DNA of 64,000 nucleotides, taken from the NCBI GenBank assembly GCA_015680685.1, contig MNCI01014870.1:62001-126000 (forward strand). Reading direction: 5' to 3'. Position 1 is the stretch's first letter; every line of letters starts with the position of its first letter. This DNA is from Gnetum montanum. Lineage: Eukaryota; Streptophyta; Gnetopsida; Gnetales; Gnetaceae. This document shows positions 44,991 to 54,999 of the stretch, piece after piece. The translations under genes were made by a program, and so were the position numbers. The notes under the pieces were generated by a model. It worked only from the letters and a program-made list of their open reading frames with translations. It was not told where the DNA came from and did not search any database.

Positions 44991-45004
44991 TAGTCATGGG
45001 GGTA
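44991..45004 (+). other. Polypurine tract, Athila-like element 1
   Basis: TAGTCATGGGGGTA directly before the 3' LTR. An almost identical word is found at 44447-44460 inside the 3' internal region. Confidence 0.65.
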
Positions 45005-45917
45005 TCACAATATCCCATACGCGATATCGCGGTCTGCCGCCATATTATAAATAAGAGGTGGCTCTCCCTTGTTTGATCATCCTAGTCTAGAATTAGGCAA
45101 ACTCTAGCAGATTGATCACTCTAGAGATAAAATATTTTCCATGTGCTCGCAGTAGGATTCCCAAAGTGAATGGATCTTTATTCGAGCAACATTGTACCTG
45201 AAAGCAAGTTGTGTATGGCAATAAAGACGAGCTTCATGGATAAACCTTGTAGTGCATGGAATAGGATTTTATTACCAATTATTTATTACATTTTATTTAT
45301 TGTTTTCATAACATGAAATGAGTATGACTTGATTACGAGAATTTAAGGATATGTACGGATAATCAAGGAATGGATGCTCATCATGATTAGGTTCTCTCTC
45401 ACCCTTATCTCCTAGTAATGTGGAATGAGTACGACTTGATTACGAGCATTTAAGGATGTGTATGGATAATCAAGGAATGGATGCTCATCACGCTTAGGCT
45501 AGTTAAGTACCTCAATATGACCACTTCGAACATGTGCATAACACATGGTGATCCCAACAACGATTAGCATTTGGTAGCCATGGTTTCATAGGTTCAGAGT
45601 ATGTATGGTAAGTGGGAATGGATGCTGATGCTAGGTAATTTAGACTTAGTTTATTAGTTAGAGTTAGTTATTAGTTTCTCAACCCTTTACCTCATTAGCA
45701 TAGGAGACATAAAATAGAAAAACCATAAAAATCATATACCTCAGACTTTCTTAACCATACACCATGACAACTACAAGTAAGTCTGGAAAGAAAACGAATA
45801 ATTAACCCTAAGTGTTCCAAGAGGCGTGTAGGCATTTAGTTTGCAAAATTTGACTAGATCATGTGTGCTACGCTTGTATTCGTATGGTTGAGTGTAGGGT
45901 TATCTCGCCACTCATCA
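45005..45917 (+). repeat. Athila-like element 1, 3' LTR (complete, about 913 bp)
   Basis: Starts after the PPT and ends CTCGCCACTCATCA. It carries the 12-base palindrome CGCGATATCGCG at 45020-45031 and a TATA box at 45046-45054 (TATAAATAA). From 45171 it matches the 5' LTR at 38956. Directly after its end, RNase H sequence of the Tat-like element A resumes, which shows the nesting. Confidence 0.85.
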
Positions 45918-46834
45918 CCAATCAATGACTAAGAAACAATAGATCCAAAATTTTTGAATGAGCATGTCACTAGCATAAGCCAAGTGCCTAACAACTTTAA
46001 GGCACTCTTAGACTTTGATGATGCTTCAACCTCTCAAGGAGGTAGTGTCGCTATAAGAATCACACTCCCCTCTAGGAAGATCTGACCCTTCGCATATCAT
46101 TTTGCATTTCCATGAACTAACAATGTGGTGAAGTATGAAGGTCTCCTCCAGGGCATCTTCCCAACCCACAACCTAGAAATACAAAACCTAGTAATTCAAG
46201 TTGACTCACAACTAGTTGTCAACCAAGTCATAGAGGTTTACACTTATAATGCCTAGCACTTGAAACCTTACTATGACCTAGTGGAGAAATTGATTAAGCT
46301 ATTTACAACAGCTGATGTTGAACATATCCCCTACAAAAAAAATGTTATCATTAACACATTAGCTATGTTAGCCTTAAGCATTACACCTGATATGTTTCAT
46401 GCATTGCCCACCTCCATGGTGGATTGCATTATGCCTATCATGCAAACAATTGATATTTCATCCATAGCCATAGTAAGCACAACCCGCACAGTAGAGTGAT
46501 ACGACAATATTAAGGCATACCTTCTACAAGGTAAACCTTTGTAGTATCTAAATACTACCCAAAAGGATGTAGTGCAAAAGTGATCATGGCAGTACACATC
46601 ATGGGTGATAGCACATTATGTCGTAGATCCTATGATGGTATATTATTAACCTACGTTAGTGACAATGAAGCATAGACAATCATTGACCAAGTTCATGAGG
46701 GGCTTTGTGGAGGCCACATAGCACCTAGGGAAATCCACTTAGCCAAATTTGCCAATCCAGTGAACCACTCATACCTGAAGCTATATTATGCCTAGTATGA
46801 AATGTTACATCAATGTTAAAGCAAGGTAAGAAAG
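45918..46834 (+). pseudogene. Tat-like RNase H and integrase zinc domain, element A
   Basis: After the nested element the frame reads FKALLDFDDASTSQGG, then TNNVVKYEGLLQGIFPTHNL, LVIQVDSQLVVNQVIEVYTY and LKPYYDLVEKLIKLFTTADV with EHIPYKKNVIINTLAMLAL. This is the archaeal-type RNase H of Tat elements ('NNVAEYEALLxGL', 'DSQLVVNQV', 'HIPRxxNxxADxLA'). Further on, ALCRRSYDGILL-like text and VHEGLCGGHIAPREIHLAKF with a C-x2-C-like end near 46810 form the integrase HHCC domain. The integrase core is missing; an array starts at 46835. About 200 residues between RT and RNase H are also missing, so the nested insertion came with, or was followed by, a deletion. Confidence 0.85.
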
Positions 46835-47155
46835 AGTCTGTTATGACTATAAACTAGCACAGAGAGTCCACTATGACTATAAACTAGCACAAATAGTTTG
46901 CTATGACTATAAACTAGCATCCACATCCATAGTTCACTATGACTATAAACTAGCACACCAATCAGCCGTTATGATGCTAAACTGGCATAGTAATAGTTCA
47001 CTATGACTATAAACTAGCACAACATCCACCATTCAACACCACATTAAATTAGCACCCAATAGTCTACTAGGACTATAACTAGCACATCATGATTTACTAG
47101 GATCCTAAACTAGCGTAGCACACAATCTACTAGGACCTTAAATTGGGTTCATAGT
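46835..47155 (+). repeat. Degenerate tandem array 3 of element A
   Basis: About nine units of 30-40 bases on CACTATGACTATAAACTAGC. Same unit as the other Tat-like arrays. Confidence 0.85.
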
Positions 47156-48769
47156 TTAACACACATAGTTCTGCAGATAAGTGAGCACAAATACTTCCAA
47201 CTCTTTGTCATTTTCCCATACCTTGTGGATGGGATAGGGTACTACAATTCCAAAATAGAGTTCACATCATTAAGAGAGGCCTCTAGAACATTTGCAGCAT
47301 TACTACACCTTGGCATTTTGTTGATTCTTCGAAAATGCCCTTGGGCATTTTGTTGATCTTCTAGAGTTCTTGCCATGGTCACCAACAGCACTAGCCCTAG
47401 ATTGCATCAATAGTATTACTAGCCTTGGGTATTTCATTATTGCTTAGAGCTCTTGTCATCAATGCCACCTATTGGGATACCAATAGTACTATGGCCTAGC
47501 CATTTTGCTACCATCCTCTAACCCTCACCATTACCTAGGCTTGAAATTGGATTCAATTCCTGGCTCTTTGCCATTTTGTTGGCTTTTCAAGCTTCTATCC
47601 TTGGTGTGGAGTCTTGAGCACCTACATCATCATCACCCTTGGCTATTTTGTTGGCCTCTCTAGGGTGCTTGCCACCGGTGTGGCTACTAGAGCTTTTGTA
47701 GCTTTCTCACTCCAACACTTGCATTAGTTTTTCTACACTAGTTCTGCAAGCTTTTGCAACTATTCCAACCATTGTAACATTTGCAACACATTCACATCCA
47801 ACAGTTTTTTCTCTCTCTCATGTTGTATGTTTTTTTTCTCATTTTCACTACATTGTGTTTATAGGATGAAACCCTAGAGAAGGTCATGCAAGGACACATC
47901 TCATAATAGTAGCAAGTCACCAAATTTCTTTGATGTGGATGATTAGGCTAGCTAAATCACTCAAGAGTGCATATCCCTATTACCCCACTATTGTCTACTT
48001 GACTTAATCCATTTTACTTTATGTTTCTCTACTTTCCTCTACATCACTGAGCTTGCAACACCTCTAATGCACATGGCATCCTCTTTACATCAACCATAGA
48101 ACCCATAGTAGATGTAATGCAACTCATCCTATGGGGAGCCTATGTGGGCTAGTCAAAGCTCAAGTAGATTTAATGCAACTCATATCATGGAGAAAGCACC
48201 TATCTTATAGATGCAACATAGTTGCACTAAAGTAAAGTTCATTAGATGGCATACAACCCACTTGATGAAAAAAATCTCATAGTTAGCATCTCAGAATGTG
48301 CATAACCAAAAACAAGTTCACCTTATAGTCAATAACAAGGCAAAGCAAAAGAACAAGGTAAAACATGTCCCCAAGCATTTAGCAAAGCTATATTTTGCAA
48401 TCAATTCAACTCTGAATTCACATTGACCTTCTCATAAGCACTCTGATAAGAGGTCACAACTTTAGGGAAAAACCATTGAGGTGTCGTGGACGTTGACTCT
48501 CTTACAAGCATTCTAATAAGAGGTCATCATTTTGGTGATAAAACATACTTGGTGCCCCATCTTGTAGTATTATACTATTTGAATTTTATTTCCTTGTTAT
48601 CCCTTAGCATGTTCCCTATACTTTTTATCCCTAGCATACCATTACCCTTAGCAATCTTGACAATGACAAAGTAACATTCAATTGAGTACTAATGAGAAAT
48701 GTTGTTGTCGTGCCTACCATGATGTTTTGGGTTTTCTGTTGATGTCTCTCAAGCCACTCCTCTAGATGT
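47156..48769 (+). other. 3' untranslated region of element A
   Basis: Non-coding. Between 47310 and 47700 a degenerate repeat of 60-90 bases occurs four or five times (GGCATTTTGTTGATCTTC and variants, each with CTTGCCA/GGTGTGG text after it). 48060-48210 matches the reverse complement of 24500-24660 in the older minus-strand copy. Confidence 0.55.
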
Positions 48770-48786
48770 CAACAAAGAGGGGCTAA
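48770..48786 (+). other. Polypurine tract of element A
   Basis: CAACAAAGAGGGGCTAA just before the LTR start TGAAACACCACC. Conserved with 23953-23970. Confidence 0.7.
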
Positions 48787-50050
48787 TGAAACACCACCAA
48801 ATTCAGGCTCTCAAATATTAGCTACAAATTTGTCTAAGTGTCAAGACTTGCCAAATTTTTTCTAAGTGTTGAGACTATGCTCCCACTACTAGGACTACAC
48901 TCCAGAGTGTAGTTAGCATAGTTGACATGGATAGTGTAGATTTGCAAATTTTTCTAAGTCTCTTAACTACACTCACACTACTAGGACTATGCTCTAGACT
49001 ATAGTCAACCTTGGAATGACTAGTTTTACAAATTTTCCTAAGTGTCGAGCTAGAGGCTACTAAGTATTGTTGGAATGGAAGAAAAAATTTGGCAAAAGTT
49101 CTAACTTCTAGCACAATGCTTCTTACTACACTCTAGAGTGTAGCTAGCATAGTCAACACTAAGGACATCAACTCTGCAATATTTCTCTGAGTGTCAGGGC
49201 TATGCTCTCACCTTTGGGACTACACTCTATAGCATAGTTAGCATAGCCTACAGTAAGCATCATTTTCTAGCAAGATTTTCCTAACTCCTTGGGATATGCT
49301 CTAGATCATAGTTAGCATAGTCTAATGAAACTACCTCTAAAACTTAGCACCAACCTACATCTCAACTCCAACATTTCTTTGACAAGTAAGATTAACAATT
49401 TTTATCTCCTTTGCACCCCCGATTTTCCCCCAAATTATACCTACACTTGACACCACTCAAGAGAGTGGGAAACATAGTTCCAAACTGTAGTCTCTAAACT
49501 ACATTATTTTTCATCATTGTCAAGTAGAGTGTAGTCTATTTGGCACTCACATGTGCAGTCTTGGTAGTGTAATCACAATATAGCAATTTCACAAGGTCAA
49601 TTGAAGCACACCAACAAAACATCATCTTGCTTTGTTGGGAACATAGTTGGGGCTAGCATAGTCCCAACTACCCCTCTACCACATGGCACCCAATTCATGA
49701 TTCATGTTAATCCTAAGCCATATAAATACCTCAGCACTCCACGTTTTAGAGATTGAAAAATTTAAAATAATGTTGGCATTTTAGTTGGCACTTTGAGGTA
49801 AACAACAAGAAAACTTGTGCTTTGAGCACCCTTGCACCCAAGTGCACCTAGCATTTTAGCAAACTTTGGAATACTACAACACTGTTGTACACTACCCAAC
49901 ACATCATTAACCATTGTTTCCCATAGGACACAATGGCAGCCAACTCAAGAGGCTTAGACTCCATGATGGACATTAGTTATTCACAACCAAACACCCTAAG
50001 ACTATGACTACACTACCTATTGCACTTTTTTGTACACTACATACCTCCTA
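48787..50050 (+). repeat. Tat-like element A, 3' LTR (3' end missing)
   Basis: Starts TGAAACACCACCAAATTC and runs parallel to 25358-26650. TATA box at 49721-49728 (TATAAATA). Palindromes at 48895-48912 and 49126-49143. It breaks off near 50050 at the CATACCTCCTAC block where element B begins, so R/U5 is lost and no target duplication can be read. Confidence 0.8.
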
Positions 50051-51355
50051 CATAGGAAATGTGAATAATGCTTGGCTACAAGGGAGGCCATAGGTTACTT
50101 ATCATGGCACAACTAAGGGGAATGGCTACCACTAAGTAGTGTAGAGTGCCCATAGGGGCCATGCATGGGTTTGCAATGCTTGGTAGGCTTTAATTATAGC
50201 AAGAGTTTTGAGGCATATAGGCTAGGGTAGATACTCAAGTTGGGGTTTGGGACATGCAAGGGCTAGGGTTCAAGCTAGGGTGAGGTTGCAGTGTTCCTAC
50301 AATAGTAAGGACATGAGACTAGGCCAGAAAGTAGCCTACTACATTGACAAGGGGCATAGCAAAGGTTTGTTCTATGAAATTTTTTTTCTTTTTGGAGCAA
50401 GGCATGAGGGTTTCTATTTGGCCGTTTGGGGCTACGTGGGGTGGGCTGGGTGCGGTGTATGCACAATGTAGCATAATTGTGGGAGTGATTGACTCCCTTA
50501 GGTGCTATAGCCTGGTTGTAAGGATTGTGACTATGACCATGCACCATGGCTAATTTTTTTTATTTTTTAAGTTTCATGGAAATGATGGTGGAGAGGAAGA
50601 GGGCCAGGCTTAGTAGGAAGGATGGGTGTGATGACATAATAGTGTAATGATCACATCATGAAACAAGGCATGGGCATGGCACATGACAAGCATGAGTGTG
50701 GCATGTAGTAGGGCACAAGTGTGATGCATGACCCTATGGTAGGGCATGACACATAAAGGGTGGTAGGGTGCTGGCATGTGGGAGTGAACGAGGTGGCAGG
50801 GTAGTGACACATGGGGGCTATGCTCTCCACTATCGTAGCTAGGACTATGCTCCCTATGACTTGGAAGCATAGCAAATGCCATGTATTTGACAAAATGTGT
50901 CTACCCTAAAAGTTCCTTTTTTACTTTTGGGACTACGCTCTATAGAGAACACAGTTGGAAGTTAGAAAAATTGACAATTTGGGACCACACTCTCCATGGA
51001 GGTAGTCTAGAGTTAGAAAGTTTTATGATTTTTTTGGACTACACTCTCCACTAAGGTAGTTTAAAGTTATAAAACATTTTGCTAAACTATGAATAATGCT
51101 AAACTTGCATAATGTAACATTGGTCCTATGAAAATATGTTGTGCCTCAGTGAGTACTAGATGCATAAAATGGATTGGTTGACATCCTATACCTCTAAGGC
51201 CCCAAAATGTATTATCAAAATTAAAAATTTTCTACTAGTCTGTGTTGTATTATGTTAATTTTGCTAATTTTTGCTAACTTATTTTAATAATTTAATGCCA
51301 AAACTTGTATCTACATATGTATACTAACACTTTTCTTATTACTTGGTGGTTGTAG
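50051..51355. promoter_or_regulatory. Spacer and upstream region of the extra gene in element B
   Basis: In element B orientation this is the spacer after the extra gene's start. It includes several frames with no domain. At 50815-51065 four or more inverted-repeat words of LTR type occur (CTATGCTCTCCACTATCGTAG, GACTACGCTCTATAGAG and GACCACACTCTCCATGGAGG). They lie 290-540 bases upstream of the first visible exon. 51300-51355 is the end of an intron (TTGGTGGTTGTAG). Confidence 0.45.
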
Positions 51356-53399
51356 GATGTTGTTGAAGCCTATTCTAATCATATGCTACATGAGCAAACC
51401 CATCCCCAACATGCCTACACTGGATATGCAGGTGGGCCATCAAGCAATGTGATTCTAACTAAGGGCTCATGAGTTCTTGTAATTTATATTACAATAGTTT
51501 AGTATGATCATGGGGTCACACTTGGTGGTGGAGGCTACTAGCACTATCACCAAGACATTCCTACCCAAGGCTAACCAAGGCATCTTGAGATTCATCTCAG
51601 ATGAGCCTACAACTAGTGGTGATGGAGCATGTGGTTTGAGTAGAGGTCCTAGGAATGCTTAACATCTATCTAGGATATGGCACATGATAGGGTTTGGTTG
51701 CTACAATAAGAGTAATACCCTCTTCATCATGTTGCAGGTGCACATCCTATTCTAGAACCCATCTACTGTGCCGAAGGATAAGTGCTTTCACGATTCTCAC
51801 AATGCTTTTTTGCTACTAGCTCATGTCAAATTGCTTATAGCTTATGGCTAATATGAGGTTAAGAGTTGACAAGGAGGGCCTACATGATGAGGTGGATGCT
51901 CTAACTTTAACCCATACTACCTTAGAGATGTTCTCATCTAGTATGAATGTTCGAGAAACTATGCTTAAGCAGCTGGGGCCAGATCTGGAGATTTACCCTA
52001 CCTAATACGTAAAGGCATATGAGTGATGTGGGATCCATAGTGAGTTGGATGAAGAGTGGGCTACTGGTGAGATCAACACTAAGGAGATTCTTGCAATGCC
52101 ACCTCTATCTCACGCCCTATTTATGCTGCATATGTATCAATGCTTTAGCTCATGTACTTGCTCATGTATGTTTGTTACTTTGCCTTTGCATGATGGTAAT
52201 GTTTTTTACCTTTGTTGCAGTAGTGGTTGCCTTAGCAAGGTGACAATGATCACCATAGGCCACATAGAGGCCACCCTCATCATGAAGTATGATGATGTGG
52301 AGGATGCGTAGCACTGGTTGTACCATAAAGCTTTGGATGCACTAACAGCTTGTCTCACATGTGCAGTGTTGATGGACCTATTTTTCGCCCTTAGCCTGAG
52401 TATCCCAATGGCCGAAACAATCACCATCAATGACTTGATCAGTAGCAATGTCAGGTAGTTTGTCATCTAGGTGCACAATGTGACGATAGAGTTGGACGTC
52501 AAGGAGGGCTTCTTTGCTAGCCTCTTTGGCCTTCCTACTAATGGCTTGATGATTATCGATAAGGTTAGTAGAGAGGTGGACTATAGATGGGAGTTTGAGA
52601 ACTAGTTAGAGGCCACTTGATCTCACAAGGGCATATCAATTAAGGATGTGTTTGTGCCTAAGGTATGGGAGCTCTACCCTCTATTTTGTATTTTTCCTTT
52701 TCTGAAGTTGCCCTCCCAAGGGAAGATCCTTGAAATAGAATAAGCATGAGTGATGAAGGAGGTGCTTCTAGAGGGTATGAGGTTTAATTAGCCTACATAT
52801 ATATCCATTGGCCTACATGCAAAGATATCTAGGCTACAGTTCAACCTCCAGGTGAGGTCCCATGTCCACTTTGCATTCTTCGTAGGATACTTGTGAAGGT
52901 TTGCAAATCTCTTGGTTGTGTGTGATAATGGGCAATGGGTTGTACAAGACCATGAGCAACTCTCCAAGCCATGGATTAAGCACATGTTCACAACTACACA
53001 CACGTAGGACCCCCTAGATGTAATCAATGAGTTATTATCCATAACAACTAAGGGTCTTGTGGGGTAGTCAAATTTATCATGCAATAGCATGAGCAAGGAT
53101 TGAATTTGGCTAGGAGGACTAGACACAACTTCCCGAGGCTGAGATCCTCTAGCACTTGGAGGCTAGCCTAGGAGAGTTACCTCTAGAATACACTGATGTA
53201 GGACCCTCTCAAGTTAGTTTTTGTGTTTTTTCTTGATTCTTCAATGCTTTGAGTTAGTTTGTATATTACATGTTTGCTTACTAATTACTCATTTTTGGTG
53301 TAGTTACGGTAGTAGGTACTAAATGATGTTGTAGGCCCCAATGACACAATGGAGAAAGAAGAACCTCCACCCTCACCTAGCACCCTTGGTCAAGCATGA
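51356..53399 (+). pseudogene. Extra multi-exon gene of the Tat-like family, element B copy
   Basis: Homologous to 31987-35592 and likewise opposite to its element's gag. Blocks in order: CYMSKPIPNMPTLDMQVGHQ (51395), LPKANQGILRFISDEPTTSG (51570), NTLFIMLQVHILF (51715), AMPPLSHALFMLHMYQC (52095), VTMITIGHIEATLIMKYDDV (52240), LMDLFFALSLSIPMAETITI (52370), EGFFASLFGLPTNGLMIIDK (52505), VVQDHEQLSKPWIKHMFTTT (52935), then AEILxHLEASLGELPLEYTD (53140) and the end MEKEEPPPSPSTLGQA with TGA at 53397-53399. An intron ends at 52220 (TTTGTTGCAG). The last intron is 53213-53334. Exons matching 33.9-32.5 kb of copy A are missing, so this copy has an internal deletion. No domain recognised. Confidence 0.7.
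53213..53334 (+). other. Predicted last intron of the extra gene, element B
   Basis: Donor GTTAGT after CTCTCAA, acceptor GATGTTGTAG before GCCCCAATG. It occupies the same coding position as the intron 32158-32065 in element A. Confidence 0.6.
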
Positions 53400-53619
53400 T
53401 TAGATGTATCCCTCCTACTAGGCATTTTTGCTATTTTTGCTATATTTTTTCCACATGATCTTGTTCATGCTATGTACTACAATTCATGTAATATTTAATG
53501 AATGCATTTTCTCTATGTCATGTGTAATGTATAAATGTTTTTTTGGTTATTTATTATACACTTGTTATGCTTATAACATGACGCATTAATGTGCTAAGTT
53601 AGGACTATGCAACAATAGT
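53400..53619. other. 3' flank of the extra gene, element B
   Basis: AT-rich, non-coding. Between the stop codon and the tandem array. Confidence 0.4.
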
Positions 53620-54010
53620 ATGACTAGGTCATTCCTAGTCCCATGATAGTTTAAGGCCATAGCAGGAGGGTCGATGCTAGTTTGAGGTCATTTTGGACCG
53701 CTATGATGGAATTAAAGGTCATAGTTTAAGGCCATTCTGGGCTATTATAGTTGCTAGTTTAAAGCCATTTTGGGCCACGATGATTGCTATTTTAAGGTCA
53801 TTTTGGGCTACAATGATAGTTTAAGGCCATTTTAGGTCATGAAAATTACTAGTTTAAGACCATTTCAAACTACAATGATTGCTAGTGTAAGGTCTTTTGG
53901 GCCACATGCTGCTAGTTTAGAGCCATGGCAAGCTACATATACTACTAATTTAAGACCTTTTTGGGCCATGCATTACCAATTTAGGGCCATGGTAGGCTAC
54001 ATATACTACT
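53620..54010 (-). repeat. Degenerate tandem array of element B
   Basis: About ten units of 30-45 bases; plus strand GCTAGTTTAAGGCCATTTTG, which on the minus strand is the same unit as 31465-31760. It lies between the extra gene's stop and the protease, as in element A. Confidence 0.8.
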
Positions 54011-54507
54011 ACCTCTTGTTTTTGTAATTTTAGTTTTTATGATTTTCATGCATTCTGATGTTTTTCATGCATGAAGGAAAATGCATTAAACCAACAATGA
54101 TAGAAATGTAAACTAAGCTATCGAATGCATAGCCAATGCAGATGGTAAGCTAAGTGATTGAACTAAATGCAAGTAATATGTTACAGTACTAGTGCAATGT
54201 AAGTGGTAAGCAGGATGCAGGGTGTAGAGAGGCAAATATTAGGCAAGTTCCTAGCACACTTTCAGACTAAGGGGATACCTTGGTTGCATAGTTGCTTCCT
54301 AATTTGGTGTAGGTTAGGGGAAACATAGGGCCTAGAGGGCATTATTTGATAGTCTCCTTGACCCTCACTCACAACATTGAAGGGAAATTCTACCCATAGG
54401 GCATCCTCTACTAGGTTAGTGGCCTCTACTACCTCTTTGGGTGCATTAGCCTTGTGTGTTTCATTGTTTATTGAAGGTGTGTCATTAGGAAATTCAACCT
54501 TTGACCC
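54011..54507 (-). other. Spacer between array and protease, element B
   Basis: No domain. It corresponds to 31011-31464 of element A. Confidence 0.4.
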
Positions 54508-54999
54508 TCACTCCATGTCTATGTTATTGATAGTTGGAGGAATGGCATTATCACCATGGATGATAACTTCACCACCTTCATATGGAAGGTGGATTTCCTG
54601 ATGAATTCGGGAGGAGATGGCCGATAGCTTGGCTAGCCAAGGCCTACCTAATATCAAGTTAAATCCTAGCATCTCATCTATGATGATGAATTCTGCAATG
54701 GTGGGGAGTTTCTCCCCTACCATAAAGGCTATTGTAATGTTACCATTAATGATGATGTAGGACCTACCAAAAGACTTCAGGCATGTGATTTTTGCTGGCT
54801 TGATTTGATCTTTGAGGCCTAACTTATCAATGACAGTATATTGGATAACCTTTGTTACTACATCATCATCAATGTGCACCCTCCAAATCTTGAATTGTCC
54901 AACATGTATGGTGATAAACATAGGGGCTATTATGACCTCACCCTTCTCAAGGTCAACCTTAATTGCCTCATTATGAAATGTGAGGGGTGTGAAGCTCAA
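54508..54999 (-). pseudogene. Tat-like aspartic protease relic, element B
   Basis: 163 codons are open on the minus strand. Text: VEKGEVIIAPM-like lead, WRVHIDDDVVTKVIQYTVID, KLGLKDQIKPAKITCLKSFG, RSYIIINGNITIAFMVGEKL, MLGFNLILGRPWLAKLSAIS and HQEIHLPYEGGEVIIHGDN. This is the retropepsin-like region of Tat-group elements (compare 'VLIDDGSALNV', 'ILGRPWL'). The active-site triad is D-D-D here and D-N-G in element A, both derivable from D-D-G. The open frame is longer than in element A, so this copy may be younger, but the active site is lost. Confidence 0.8.

Noticed and set aside
38951-45922. 5-base target-site duplication for the nested Athila-like element
   Set aside because: The left flank (ACAGT) and right flank (CCAAT) do not match, and the left LTR end is truncated, so a duplication cannot be claimed.
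50247-50553. Open frames on both strands at 50.2-50.9 kb
   Set aside because: Overlapping frames in the element B spacer with His/Cys-rich low-complexity text and no match to a domain.
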